DNA from: Balamuthia mandrillaris
Lineage: Eukaryota; Discosea; Longamoebia; Balamuthiidae
NCBI GenBank assembly: GCA_031835245.1
Contig: JAVKOQ010000136.1
Coordinates: forward strand, 1 to 64,000
DNA: 64,000 nt
Reading direction: 5' to 3'
Position 1 is the stretch's first letter; every line of letters starts with the position of its first letter. Positions 44,304-55,632 of the stretch are shown piece by piece. The position numbers and the translations under genes are program-made. Below the pieces are notes generated by a model. It had not been told where the DNA came from. It ran no database searches and saw nothing but the letters and a program-made list of their open reading frames with translations.

Positions 44304-47300
44304 ATGTCATCCAAAAAAGACACTCGTCGCAGAGTTAAAGTATACAAACTGAACGAAAGTGGCAGTTGGGACGACACTGGCACTGGACACGTTTCCGTCG
44401 TGCACGTGGATGTATGTTTTGAGTTGTCTCTCCTCTCTTCTTTTTTCTCCCCTCTGCTTATCTCCTTCTCACTTCTCTCGTTCGCCTCTTCTCTTCTCTC
44501 TTTTTACTCCTATTCTTGCTCTCTCCTCTGCTTACCTAATGTATTTCTCTTTATATCTACCAGAAATTTGATGCTCTTGCATTGGTCGTGAAGCCAGAAG
44601 ACAAGGGAGAGGAGTCTCCATTGCTCATGGAGTCCAAAATTCAGATGGACGACATCTACCAACGTCAACAAGGTTTTCTATCTTCTTTCTATATCTATTG
44701 ACTTTCTTCTCCTGTCCTCGTTCTCTTTTATTTTTCGTGTTCGCTTACACCTTCTTTCCCATAACATAGACACTTTGATAGTGTGGCAAGAACCTGAAAC
44801 AGGAGAAGATGTGGCTCTGAGCTTTCAAGAAGAGGCGGGTTGTGTCGATGTTTGGGAGCAAATATGTGCCGTGCAGGGGAGATCTCCTTTTGAATCTGAC
44901 GAAAATGACCTAAGCGATGATGATGGTTCATATTATACTTTCCTTTGTCTCGTGCTCTTCCTCCAATTAACTTTTCTTTTTTCGTGGACGATGTAGATCA
45001 ACTTTATGACTTGAGAGAACCTTATTTGGGTGAAGACACCAAAATCACACTTCCTCCAGCCAATCTCAACAATCTGCAAAACATAAACGAGGTTTTGGAT
45101 ACAGAGGAATACACAAGTAATGTACATAAAACGCGAATTGCTCAAGCTGTTTTAGCAGAGGTATTTCTCGTTCTCTCTGTCTTCCTCTGTTTCTCAACTA
45201 GAAGAATACTTAACTTATACCATGACCACAGGGCTATCTTATCAAATTGGTGCAGCTTTTTCACATCTGTGAGGAATCAAAGAACATGGAAAACTTACAC
45301 ACCATGTTTCACATATTCAAAAATTTGAGTTGCGTTTCTCTTGTCTTTTCTCTCTCCCTAACTCTGTCTCCCCCCTTCGAGTTACTGATGATTTTTGCAA
45401 ATCTCTAGTTTTGCTGAACGATCCAACCCTTTTGGAAAAGCTGTTTAGCGATGAGTATTTCATGGATGTGGTAGGAGCTTTGGAATGTACGTTATATTTT
45501 GTTTGTTCTCTCTCTCTCTCTCTCTCTCATTTTATCTCATATGCAATGGTTTTTTGTCACACCCTAAAACATAGATGACCCCGAGATTCCAATTAATAAG
45601 ATTTCACATCGAGAGTACCTCAAAAACCGTGTGGTCTTCAAAGAGGTTGTCCCAATACACAATGCTGAAACTTTGCAAAAGATTCACAACACCTTTCGCA
45701 TGCAATATGTCAAGGATGTTGTGCTTCCGCGTCTATTGGACGACTTAACCTTCAACTCAATCAACTCTCTCATCTACTTTTCGCAAATTGAGATTGTTAG
45801 CAATCTCTATTGCGATGAGGACTTTCTGCCGGAATTGTACGACAGCTACCTTTTTTGTTTTTTAATATCTCTTGTTAATACGTGTGTTACAGGTTTTCAA
45901 AACTTTTGTCAGATGAAGCGAGCGAAACACAACTAACGGATCTGCTGAGTTTTACGCAAGAGATGTGTACCTTGGCAAAGAACTTGGAAGCGGGACAACA
46001 AAAACGTTTCTATTCGTACGTCTTACTCTTACTCTTTCATCTTCTCGTTGTCTCTTACATTGCTTTCTTCTGCTCTTCGAAAGAACGTTGATTACACAGG
46101 GCATATTCCTTGTGCTCGCCAAAGTGTTAGCACATTCAAAAATCAAGATACGTTTGAGCTGGTAGGCCTCACCATTCTCTCTTTATTTCTCTCTCGCACA
46201 ACTAATTGCGTTTTTAAAAGTGCGGACTTGATCAACAACGTGCTTACGAACGACCCAAACCAAGTGCGAGAATTTATTCTCTCCCAAAAGGATAGCGGCT
46301 ACACTTTCATGCACGGCCTCGTGGATCGCGTGTTGCACGACTCGGATACTGGTATTGTAACTCAGTACGCCGAAATCATCAAGTGCCTCTTGCAAACAGA
46401 GACCATGGAAGATGTAACCGACCGGGACAAGTTTCTTACTTTGTTTTATTCCGAGTTTTTGAAGAGATTGGTGGCAGCACTAAACGACCAGGAGGGTGCG
46501 GCGGAGACGTCACCATCCAAGTCTGGAGTTTTGTCTTTTGTGCCCCATCAGCCAAGCCTACAACCACACGTCACCCCACTTGGAAAACGGAAGGCGGGGG
46601 CGGCGCATTTAGATCAGAATGAAAAGGGAGAAGGAAAGGGGAAGGAAGAAGAGGGAAAAGGAGAAAAGGAAGCAACAGAAACAAACGAAGAGAAGGAAAA
46701 GGAAGGGAAAGCAAACAAGAAAGCAACCAAAATAACGGAGAACGGACCGGAAAGAGATAGAGTAGGAAAGACACCATCTGCCACAATGATGCCCTTTATA
46801 GATATACAACCACATCAGTCAGCGGTCAAACACGAAATCTGCGAACTGTTGGCCTTTTGTGTACAGAACCATGGCTATCACATCAAGTACTTTATTCTGG
46901 GCAATAATGTGGCGAGCAAAGTTCTGAAGCTTCTTACTCATCCCGAGAAGCACCTGGTTCTTGGTACGCAGAATTCTCACTTCTCTCTTCTCTTTTTTTT
47001 TTAGCAAATGCTAACGTAACATGAAATAAAAGCTGCGTTACGGTTCTTCCGAGCGATGGTGGGAGCGAAAGACGAGTTTTACAACCGACATATCATTAAG
47101 TTTGACCTTTTCCAGCCGATCATGGAGTTGTTCAAACGGAATGGTAGCAGGTACAATCTCATCAACTCTGCCATTATCGAACTCTTTGATTTCATCCGTA
47201 AGGTATGTTATTGTTATATTTGCTCTCTTTACACCATTTTAGTTTCTCTTAAAAGCTCGTGTTTGTTTAATACGTTTTGCTCTATTCCCCAAACAAACAA

Positions 47301-48288
47301 TAGCAAAACATAAAAAGTTTGCTGCACTATTTGGTGAATCATTTCAAGCAGGAGTTTAAGGCAGTGACCTATGTCGACACCTTCAAACTTCTCATCCTGA
47401 AATACAAACAGAACAAAGACTATCAGGACAACTACCACGACAAAGCTACTTCCACCACCAAGTAACGTTTTCTTCTCCTTTATTTTATTTTGAGTTTCTG
47501 TTTTCTTCTTTCTCCTTTCTTCGTATTTAGCTTTCTTTGTCTTTTACTTCCTTTTTGTCTAACATTTCTTTTCACACTAACAAAAAAGTGCATCGGAGAA
47601 ACCGGAAGACTCAGATAATGATGACAGCTACTTCTTCCTCGGAGAGGACGAGGAAGAAGAAGCGACAAGGGAGAAAGAGAAGAACGCAACAGCGAAGAAA
47701 GCCAAAAAGAGGGCAGCAGCACTGGCAGCAGCCACCAAAAACACAAAAGAAACAGCAGAACGCGAAGGAAAGGAAGAGGATGAGGAAGACGAAGAAGACG
47801 AAGACTACAAACCAGGAGAAGAAGACGAGGAAGGTGATGGAGACCAACAAAAAAGAAAAGCGATAAAGCCAACAACAAATGGAGGAACGTCAGAAGAGGA
47901 AGAGGAGGAAGAGGAGGAGGACAAACATGAAATCTTGGATCGAACGGAATTCTTGAAAAGAAAACGAGAGGAGGAGGAGCGACAAAAGGCAGCAGAGGCC
48001 AAACAAAGAGAGAACGAGAGAGCAAAACAGAAAGCAGCGGTGGCAGAAATGATTGCCAAAGAGCAACAACAAGAAGGTTCGAGCATGGTTTTAGTTGGTG
48101 GGGAAGGAGTGGAGAAGGAAGAGGGAGAGAGTCGGGGGGAAGATGGCGCCAAAGAGGAGGGAGAGGAGGAACGAGCTTCAAAGCGCTTGAGGTTCACCAT
48201 CCAAAAGGCGGGCGGCCCTACTGTCACACCAACCACATCTCCATCACCGACTGCTTCTTCTTCACTTTCGCTCAAAAAAAACACGTAA
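44304..48288 (+). CDS. PPP4R3: Protein phosphatase 4 regulatory subunit 3 (SMEK/Psy2)
   Basis: Targets PP4 phosphatase to substrates in DNA repair, stress and chemotaxis pathways. Thirteen exons (44304-44411, 44564-44672, 44770-44925, 44997-45160, 45232-45328, 45409-45486, 45575-45836, 45893-46015, 46084-46161, 46221-46963, 47033-47202, 47304-47461, 47589-48288) sum to 981 residues. An EVH1/PH-like domain ([39 protein letters not shown]) is followed by the SMEK core ([58 protein letters not shown]) and helical repeats ([20 protein letters not shown]). The tail is acidic and lysine-rich. Exon 12 ends with AA before GTAACG, where unspliced RNA would stop at once (AAG TAA), so intron 12 retention would remove the acidic tail. 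Confidence 0.95.
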
Positions 48289-48747
48289 ATGAGGAAAAAA
48301 ACAAAATACCAAACGCTTGCTTTCTTTCTGTTTGGGGCTTTTGCATGAAGACGACAACAACATAACGGGAGTGGAAAGCTTGGAAAAGAACAACAAACAA
48401 AAAGAACTAGACCTTGCACCTCCTACCTTTGCCTGCTTGTCCCCCAAGAAAAAAAACTAAATCTTATTTAACATTTTACTTCATGCTCTCTGCTCTCTCC
48501 TCTCTCCTCTCTGCTCTCTCCTCTCTCCTCTCCTCTCTCCTATTTTATGTCGACGATTTTTGTTGCCAACAATCAACAAATATCGAATATATTCTGGCCT
48601 TATTCTCAGAAATTTTTCAGGCCCCTCCTTACCATGAAATTTCCTTCGCCAAAGAAAAAAAGTAGTGAAGAAGAAAAGACGAAAATAGAAAAAAAGGGTA
48701 GCGAAGCAAAGCAAAGCATAGCATAGCATAGCATAGCATAGCATAGC
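48289..48747. promoter_or_regulatory. REI1 promoter and GCATA-repeat leader
   Basis: 459 bases with a CT-rich tract (48486-48540), TGTCGACG at 48548-48555, ATTCGATATTTG on the minus strand at 48577-48588 and AGAAATTTTTCAG at 48608-48620. The last 33 bases before the start are GCAAA/GCATA pentamers. Confidence 0.5.
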
Positions 48748-48750
48748 ATG
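48715..48750 (+). repeat. (GCATA)n pentamer abutting the REI1 start codon
   Basis: About six GCATA units; the last mutated unit, GCATG, supplies the ATG of REI1. Confidence 0.92.
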
Positions 48751-49323
48751 AGCTCAGATTCTTACACCTGCATCACCTGCAAGCTGCTCTTTGACAGCAG
48801 CGACAACCAGCGCGCGCACTACAGGACGGCATGGCACTGCTTCAACCTCAAGAGGAAGGTGGCGGGCATGGAGCCTGTCCCCGAGGCCGTCTTTGAGGAG
48901 AAAGTGCAGGAATTGAAGGCGGAGCAGGAGAAGGAGCGCAACAAAAAACAAAAGTAAGATCTTCTTCTTCTTCTTGTTCTTCTTCTTCTTCTTCTTCACT
49001 TTTTTTTTGTTGTAAGGGATTATTGCAACCGAATAACAATACCAAATAGACCCATGAATCCGAAGAAGGTGCACAAAAAGAAGAAGGAAAAGGTGAGGCG
49101 GCGACAAGAGGTGGTGATGGAGCCTATTTTGCCGCCTACGTTGGAGGAGGCCACCGCGCCTGCCCCTGTGCCCGCTCCTGAGCCTCCCAAACAGGTTTCT
49201 CTTTTTAATGTTTTTTGTCTTCTCTTCTCCCTTTTGTTTTATGTTTTCGTCTTTACTTTCTTGTCTTTGCTTTCTTGTCGTGCTTTCTTGTCGTTCTTTC
49301 TTGTCGTTTCTTTCCTGTCTTTG

Positions 49324-49387
<64 letters not shown>

Positions 49388-50350
49388 TTTTTGTAGCATG
49401 CCCTTTTTGTGTTTCAGTTTTGTTTCTTCTCTTCTTTTCTTTTTTTCGTCTCCATCTTTTATCTTACTTCGTGGCAACTGAAACATAGATGACACAAGAA
49501 GAGCTGATCGAAGAGCGCCTGCGCAATGCCGACCCCATCCCTATCAACGTCTGCCTCTTTGACAACCACGCCAGCAAAGACCTCGAATCCAACCTGGAGT
49601 ACATGAGGAAGCACTATGGCTTCTTCATCCCTGAGATCGAGTGCCTGAAGGACCTTCCGGGCTTCATTGGCTACCTCGGAGAGAAGGTTGGCATCGGCTA
49701 TACCTGTCTTTGGTGTGAGAAGGCTTTCATGAGCGCTAGAGCTGTACAGAATCATATGGTGTTTTTTCTTTCCCCCTTTCCTTTCCTTTCTTTTTCTTCC
49801 TCTCTTCCTCCTTATCTTTCTTTTTCTTGCATTCAAACTAACTATCGTTTTCAAGGTGGACGCATCTCATTGTAAGATCAACTTTTATGGTTCCGAGGAG
49901 GAGTTTGAAGACTTTTACGACTACAGCATCGCCTACACCATCATCGAGGAAGACGAAGGCGAAGAGAGCGAAGCAAACGAAAGCGAATCCGAAGAAACGC
50001 AAAAGAGCAAAGCGCTCATCGTCCCCTCCTCTCTCCCCCTCCCTCAAACCGTCTCGCTCTCCGAGAACGGCGCGGAGCTCATCCTTCCCAACGGCGTCAC
50101 CCTCGGCAACCGCTCCTTGGCGCTCTACTACCGCCAGCGCCCCCGACCGGAGGAGAGCCGGACCTCCGTGCTGATCAACAAGCTCATCAAGCAGTACCAC
50201 GTGCTGGGCTACATCCCGCCGGCGGAGGAGAAGCGGGAGCTGCAGCGAACGGCGCGCGCGAGGTACCATCGGGAGAAGCACACCCTGAACATGCAGGTGA
50301 GCGCGAACAAGCTGCCCAAGTACATGAGACACAACACCAGCATGTGTTAG
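48748..50350 (+). CDS. REI1: Pre-60S maturation factor REI1/ZNF622
   Basis: Cytoplasmic factor that probes the polypeptide exit tunnel and helps recycle Arx1 during final 60S maturation. Four exons (48748-48953, 49050-49194, 49489-49758, 49856-50350) sum to 371 residues. The N-terminal C2H2 finger is CITCKLLFDSSDNQRAHY with WHCFNLKRK; the second finger CLWCEKAFMSARAVQNHM, then DASHCKINF spans the last intron. Typical late blocks are LILPNGVTLGNRSLALYYRQ, VLGYIPPAEEKRE and a basic C-terminus. The KYMRHNTSM end fits the tunnel-insertion tail of the family. Intron 2 is mostly a TTTC repeat. Confidence 0.95.
49324..49385 (+). repeat. (TTTC)n tetramer in REI1 intron 2
   Basis: About 15 perfect TTTC units on the sense strand. 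Confidence 0.95.
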
Positions 50351-50855
50351 TAGTTCAGGCGACATCAAACTATGATCTGTTCATTTGCTTTCTTTTTCCC
50401 CTCTCTTTCTTCTTTGCTTGTGTGTGATAGTGGTGGGAGAATTATCGATCAATGGAGGAAATTTTATTGGTATAAATCAGAGATTTTTGGGGTTTCGGAG
50501 AATATCTTCGGGAAGATTCGATGCGGAGGAAATGAGCGGTGAAAGGAATGGCGGGATGGTTGTCTAGCGAGCATAAGGCGGTTTCCCTCCGACACAACGA
50601 TACTGGGGCCAAAGGACGAAAAACTTAAAAAGTTTCCCGATGGCACAAATTATCATCCCGATGCGCGAAAGAAATTCCGAGTATCGATGATATAAAAAGC
50701 GATTGAAAAAGAAATCATTTTTATTGTTGATGCATTTGTTTGCATACTGCACCCTCTTCTACTTCTTCTTCTTCTTCTTTATCCTTTCGACGAGCGCACA
50801 AACTTGCGACAGCAAAGAAGCTACCTGCGAACTACCTGCACACATCACCGCAACC
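50351..50855. other. 505-base region between REI1 and pirin
   Basis: No TGTCGACA site. Contains short inverted stretches around GAATATCTTCGGGAAGATTC (50493-50512) and a TTC tract near 50762-50780 upstream of the pirin start. No gene supported. Confidence 0.4.
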
Positions 50856-52217
50856 ATGGAACCACAAACGTCTGCCACTGGCACCGAAGGGCAACAACAA
50901 CAGCAACAAGACATCAAAGTGCTTCGTGTGGTGCAAGCCGTGGAAACCGAAGAAGGTGCCTCTCTCCCTCTCCCTTTTGCAGCTCTCTTCTTCCCTTTGT
51001 TGACACTGTTCTTTATCCCATTGAAGGTGCTGGAGCGCGAGTGAAGCGAAGCATTGGCACCCCCAAACTGTCTGACGTGGATCCCTTTCTTATGCTCGAC
51101 GAGTTCTTTGTGCAGCCGCCTGCTGGTTTTCCTGATCACCCTCGTACCTTTCTCTTCCCTTATTCGTTCTCTTTTCTTCTGCTTCTGCTTCTGCTTCTGC
51201 TTCTGCTTCTGCTTCTGCTTCTGCTTCTGCTTCTGCTTCTGCTTCTGCTTCTGCTTCTGCTTCTGCTTCTTCTGCTTCTGCTTCTGTTCTTCTTCTCTTC
51301 TTGTTCTTCTTCTTCTTCTTGTCTTCTGCTTCTTCTTCTTCTGCTTCTTCTTCTTCTTCTTCTTCTTCTTCTTCTTCTTCTTCTCTTCACTCACCTTTTC
51401 TCTATCCTCTCGACCCCTCACTCTTCCTCACAACCAACTTAACAAAACCACAGATAGAGGCTTTGAGACAGTGACCTACATGTTGGAGGGCAAGTTCAAG
51501 CACAAAGACAACAAAGGGCACGCCGGCACCATCGGCCCGGGCGACCTCCAATGGATGACCGCCGGGCGAGGCATCATCCACTCCGAAATGCCAGCCACCG
51601 AGGGAGTGAACCACGGCCTGCAGCTGTGGATCAACCTGGCGGCCAAGCACAAGATGACCGAGCCACAGTATCAAGAGCTCTTGGCGGCCGATATTCCGGT
51701 GGCGAGAGAGGAGGGAGTGTTGGTGCGCGTCATTGCCGGTGAATCTTGTGGTGTTAAAGCGGAAGGTTTGTTTTTGTTCAAAGAAGCTCTTCTTTGTTCT
51801 TACTCCTCTTCTTCTTCTTCATGTTCTTTTTCTTCTTCTTCTATCTTGATCATTTATAACATTCTCTTTGTTTTCAACTCCGAAGTGAGAACCAGAACAC
51901 CCACGATGTATTTGGACGTGGAAATGGAGGAAGGAGCGACCTTTCAGCAACACATTCCATCCGAGTACAGAGGTTTCGTTTATGTTCTGAGCGGAGAAGG
52001 AAAGTTTGGAGCCGCTGAAACAAGTGGCTCCAGCGGAAAATGTTTGGTGTTAAGCGAGGGCAACAACCTCTCCATCAAAGCGGACAAGGAACTTCGGTTT
52101 GTCATTCTCGCTGGACAGCCGTTGAACGAACCGATCGCGAAATACGGTCCATTCGTGATGAACACAAAGGAAGAGATCCGACAAGCCTTCATCGACTATC
52201 AAACCGGCCGATTCTGA
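50856..52217 (+). CDS. PIR: Pirin (bicupin nuclear iron protein)
   Basis: Iron-binding cupin protein; animal and plant members act in transcription, and many have quercetinase activity. Four exons (50856-50955, 51027-51143, 51454-51765, 51886-52217) sum to 286 residues, the family length. The metal site is rebuilt across introns: FPDHPHRGFETVTYMLEG gives His, His and the nearby His and Glu of HSEMPATEG follow. GDLQWMTAGRGIIHSE, LQLWINLA and the C-terminal GFVYVLSGEG and FVILAGQPLNEPI complete the two cupin domains. An upstream in-frame ATG at 50703 adds a hydrophobic segment coded by a TTC tract, which I reject. Intron 2 is a CTTCTG and TTC repeat. Confidence 0.93.
51176..51385 (+). repeat. 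(CTTCTG)n then (TTC)n in pirin intron 2
   Basis: Around 19 hexamer units (51176-51291) then mixed and pure TTC to 51385. It opens false cysteine/phenylalanine and leucine frames. Confidence 0.95.
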
Positions 52218-52786
52218 GCGCCCTTTCAGCATTTCTATCTTTTCAAGCTGTACAAATGGTAAATAATGAGAAGAAAAGCTTTTTTTATGATATAGCTATG
52301 GTCCTTATCTCTCTCGCGCTCCTCTCCCTCGTCTTTCAACGCAATTCTCTATCTACAAACGATGATACGCTCTACATCTTACCGTTCAGAAGAGCTCTCA
52401 TCGCCCAGAGGAGTCTAGAGCACTTCTTCTCCTCTTCCTTGGGTGGGACAGGCCTGTGGTTAGAGCAGCTTGGATGATGCTCTCTGCTATTACACTTCGG
52501 AAGGACATTGTGTCACATGGCGATGTAGGTGAGAGGGGTGTTTGGTTGGAACTTCGTATCTCGTGATGCTTTGGGACCCACTGTTGCAGACACAGAGAGG
52601 CTGAGGGGCTTGATCACTGGAAGCATTCTTCTTCTAAAAAAGTCTACATTGTCTATTTTCCTGTAAAACCCGAAAAAACACAGATAAATGAATGATGTGC
52701 CTTTATTGCAATATATAATGCTGTAATGCTTTCATTTTGCTTTCACCTCTCTTCGCCCTATCCACACAAAAACACTCACAAAAGCC
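52218..52786. other. 569-base region between pirin and secreted protein gene
   Basis: Holds one possible short coding frame (52256-52477, separate entry). The rest lacks motifs of the TGTCGACA type and has no recognisable gene. Confidence 0.45.
52256..52477 (+). CDS. Possible single-span membrane microprotein
   Basis: A 73-residue frame starting 39 bases after the pirin stop: MVNNEKKSFFYDIAMVLISL, continuing with a hydrophobic span (about residues 12-30), then a charged, mixed tail (DTLYILPFRRALIAQRSLEH). Mixed codon use and clear membrane span make it plausible, but there is no family and it lies where the pirin 3' UTR should be. Confidence 0.35.
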   Translation: MVNNEKKSFFYDIAMVLISLALLSLVFQRNSLSTNDDTLYILPFRRALIAQRSLEHFFSSSLGGTGLWLEQLG

Positions 52787-53725
52787 ATGGCACGCACTCC
52801 TCACCTCTTGCTGGCTTTTCTCCTCTTTTGCACAGTATTGTGGGCATGTAACGCCAGACAACAACGACGACGACAAGAACCGCTGCAAGTGGGTCTCTTT
52901 GCGGACCCCGGCTTCACCAACCAAGAGGTGGAGCCACACATTGACGGCGGCTATGACAGAGGAAGCGGCTCCATGTTGGCCCTCCTCCTGGAGGAGCTGG
53001 GCCACAACGTGACCACCATCGAGGACATAGAGTCGCCCGCCAAAGTTTGGACCAACGTCCTGTCCTCCGTCTCCGTCTTTGTCTTCCCAGAGATCGACCC
53101 AAGGGTCGCCCTTAGGAGAGACCACGTCCCCTTCTTTCCTGTGGGGCTGAAGAACGGCCTCGACTCCTTTGTCAACCAGGGAGGAGTGGTGGTCTGGGCC
53201 TCGGCCATGGAGCTGTTCAACCATACCTGGCAGACCTCGTGGAAAGAACCAATTATAGACGTCCTCGGAGCGCACGACTTCAACAAGACAGAGGAGGCCG
53301 TGGGCACTCCCTTCGAGGATGGACCTGCGTTCGTGGAGAGTTTGAGTGACGTCCAAGCGCCGGCCAATTGGGAGGGAGAGGGCGTGGTCTGCTACTACGC
53401 CTTCGACCCGGAGGGAAGGTGTGCCATCCTCTCCATCGCCCAAGGGGAGGGCTACTACGTCTACCTGGCTTGGGACTATAATTCCTTCGCAAAAGCGGAG
53501 GCGGATGGAGCGATCGATATGCGTGACCTCAGGAGCAAGCGCAGCCTCATCACGCCCAGCTGGGAGAAGGTCTTTGGCGTCGCTGTGGAGGGATTCGTGC
53601 CTACGGAGGAGGGAGAGAGCTCCACGGCAGAAGATGGAGAGAGCTCGGACAGTTCGCAAGAAGAGTCCAACTCGGCGAGTTCCGACGGGTCGGGGGCTGC
53701 TCAACTGAGTGGCTTCTTCTTCTGA
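52787..53725 (+). CDS. Secreted intronless protein with ThuA/GATase1-like features
   Basis: 312 residues in one exon. Residues 1-22 (MARTPHLLLAFLLFCTVLWA) form a signal peptide. The mature part begins LQVGLFADPGF and contains ALLLEELGHNVTTIEDIESP, VFVFPEID, LDSFVNQGGVVVWAS and GEGYYVYLAWDY. This resembles Rossmann-like ThuA or glutamine amidotransferase-like domains found in bacterial secreted proteins, but no catalytic triad can be named. Several N-x-S/T sites occur. The C-terminus is a serine/glutamate-rich stretch ending in AAQLSGFFF, too short for a confident GPI signal. It lacks introns and has higher GC than its neighbours; bacterial origin is possible but unproven. Confidence 0.7.
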   Translation: MARTPHLLLAFLLFCTVLWACNARQQRRRQEPLQVGLFADPGFTNQEVEPHIDGGYDRGSGSMLALLLEELGHNVTTIEDIESPAKVWTNVLSSVSVFVFPEIDPRVALRRDHVPFFPVGLKNGLDSFVNQGGVVVWASAMELFNHTWQTSWKEPIIDVLGAHDFNKTEEAVGTPFEDGPAFVESLSDVQAPANWEGEGVVCYYAFDPEGRCAILSIAQGEGYYVYLAWDYNSFAKAEADGAIDMRDLRSKRSLITPSWEKVFGVAVEGFVPTEEGESSTAEDGESSDSSQEESNSASSDGSGAAQLSGFFF

Positions 53726-54129
53726 CTATTATTGAGCGAGTACCCAAGTTAGGTTACGAATAAACCTTTCGCTTTCATCGACAACATGCTATGAATATAC
53801 TTGGTGTTGCCCTATGCTCCATTAACAAAACAGGCCGCTTGCCAGTGACCGACGTTGTTGGTGGCCAACCCTCGTAACGACCCCTGGAGGTGACCCAATG
53901 CGCAATCCTCCGCTTCTCTCCTTTCTTTTGTTCTTCGTTTTTTCTGTCGACAGATATTCGAATGAAACTCCGACTGTTGAGGGTTTGCCGGCCTGTCGAC
54001 ATAAATTCATTGAGTGCATCCCCCAATCCTTCCTTTTTCTTTCCTCCTTTCGCTCTTTCTTATTTTTCACTACTACTGCCCTGTTGCACACGCCGGAGAG
54101 GATCACGGAGGAACAGGTCCCGTTGCAGC
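53726..54129. promoter_or_regulatory. uL3 promoter with two TGTCGACA sites
   Basis: 404 bases. TGTCGACA occurs at 53945-53952 and 53994-54001, 49 bases apart, and ATTCGAAT at 53956-53963. A pyrimidine-rich leader follows up to the uL3 start at 54130. Confidence 0.55.
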
Positions 54130-55461
54130 ATGTCTCACAGAAAGTATTCCGGTGCGTTCAAACCCTTGGTGTTGTGTGCATTTTCTTGAGTGGTGGCTCA
54201 CTGTATTTGTTGATTAGCCCCTAGGCACGGATCTTTGGCCTTCTTGCCCCGTAAGAGGGCCAGACGGCACCGAGGTAAGGTCAAGACCTTCCCCAAGGAT
54301 GACCCCAGCGCCAAGCCCCACCTTACTGCCTTCATGGGCTACAAGGCTGGTATGACTCACATCGTGCGTGACTTGGACAAGCCTGGATCCAGTACGATCA
54401 CCCCCTATTTTCTCCCGCTTGAGAGATTTAATTTCCTTACACTTTGTTTTCGCTGTACAGAGATGCACAAGAGGGAAATCGTTGAAGCCGTCACCATCTT
54501 GGAGTGCCCCCCTATGGTTGTAGTCGGTCTCGTTGGTTACGTTGAGACTCCCCACGGTCTCCGTACCCTCACCACCGTCTGGGCTCAACATTTGTCTGAC
54601 GAGTGCTTGCGCCGATTCTACAAGAACTGGTACAAGTCCAAGAAGAAGGCCTTCACCAAGTACCAGAAGAAGGTCGTCGCCGACAAGGAGAAATACTTCG
54701 ACAGAGAACTGGAGAGGATCAAGAAATACTGTACCGTTGTCCGCGTGATCGCCCACACCCAGATCCGCAAGCTCCAACTCAGACAAAAGAAGGCCCACAT
54801 CATGGAGATCCAAGTGAACGGTGGCTCGATTGCCGACAAGGTGGACTTCGCCGTCGGTCTCTTCGAGAAGCAGGTGCCCGTTGATGCCGTCTTTGACCCC
54901 AACGAGCTCGTTGACACCATCGGTGTGACCAAGGGTAAGGGTTACGAGGGTGTGATCACCAGGTGGGGTGTTACCCGCTTGCCCCGCAAGACCCACAGAG
55001 GTCTCAGGAAGGTTGCCTGTATTGGCGCTTGGCATCCGGCTAACATCCAGTACTCTGTACCCCGTGCCGGTCAGAACGGTTACCATCACCGAACTGAGAT
55101 CAACAAGAAGATCTACCGCATCGGCAAGGGCGTCCGCCAAGAGGGAGGCAAGATCGTCAACAACAACGCCACCACTGACTTCGATCTTACGGAGAAGAGC
55201 ATCACCCCCATGGGTGGCTTCCCTCACTACGGTGTGGTGAACGAGGACTACCTCATGATCAAGGGCTGCGTCTTGGGTCCCAAGAAGAGGGTCATCACTC
55301 TTCGCAAGGCCCTCAGGCCTCCCGCCAAGCGCTGGGCTCTCGAGAAGATCGACCTCAAGTTCATCGATACCTCCTCCAAGTTTGGTCATGGTCGTTTCCA
55401 GACCCCCGCCGAGAAGGACAAGTTCATGGGTCCTCTCAAGAAGTCTCTCGTTTCCGCTTAA
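54130..55461 (+). CDS. RPL3: Cytosolic ribosomal protein uL3
   Basis: Universal 60S protein near the peptidyl transferase centre. Three exons (54130-54151, 54218-54391, 54461-55461) sum to 398 residues, the usual eukaryotic length. The first coding exon gives only MSHRKYS plus one base; joining to CCCCTAGG restores the conserved [21 protein letters not shown]. Further blocks: [41 protein letters not shown], the [23 protein letters not shown] loop, and [11 protein letters not shown]. Codon use is strongly biased to C- and G-ending codons, as for a highly expressed gene. Confidence 0.98.
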
Positions 55462-55632
55462 ATTATGTTATCTGTTGGAGGCTTTGTGTTTCTTCCTCGT
55501 TTGTTTTTGCTTCTTTTCCTCTCCGCCCAAAAGCACTTGGTGTGCAGCAAAACAAAATAAAACGAAGGTTCGTGCCAAGAAACGGTTGAGTTTTTTTCTT
55601 TTTGTTTGTTGCGGTTGAAGCGTTTGTCCGCA

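Noticed and set aside
48286-48747. GCATA pentamers as a possible target-site or integration remnant
   Set aside because: Simple pentanucleotide expansion with no flanking element.
50703-50855. N-terminal extension of pirin with a hydrophobic signal-like segment
   Set aside because: The hydrophobic run is coded by a TTC tract in the leader, and pirins are cytosolic or nuclear.
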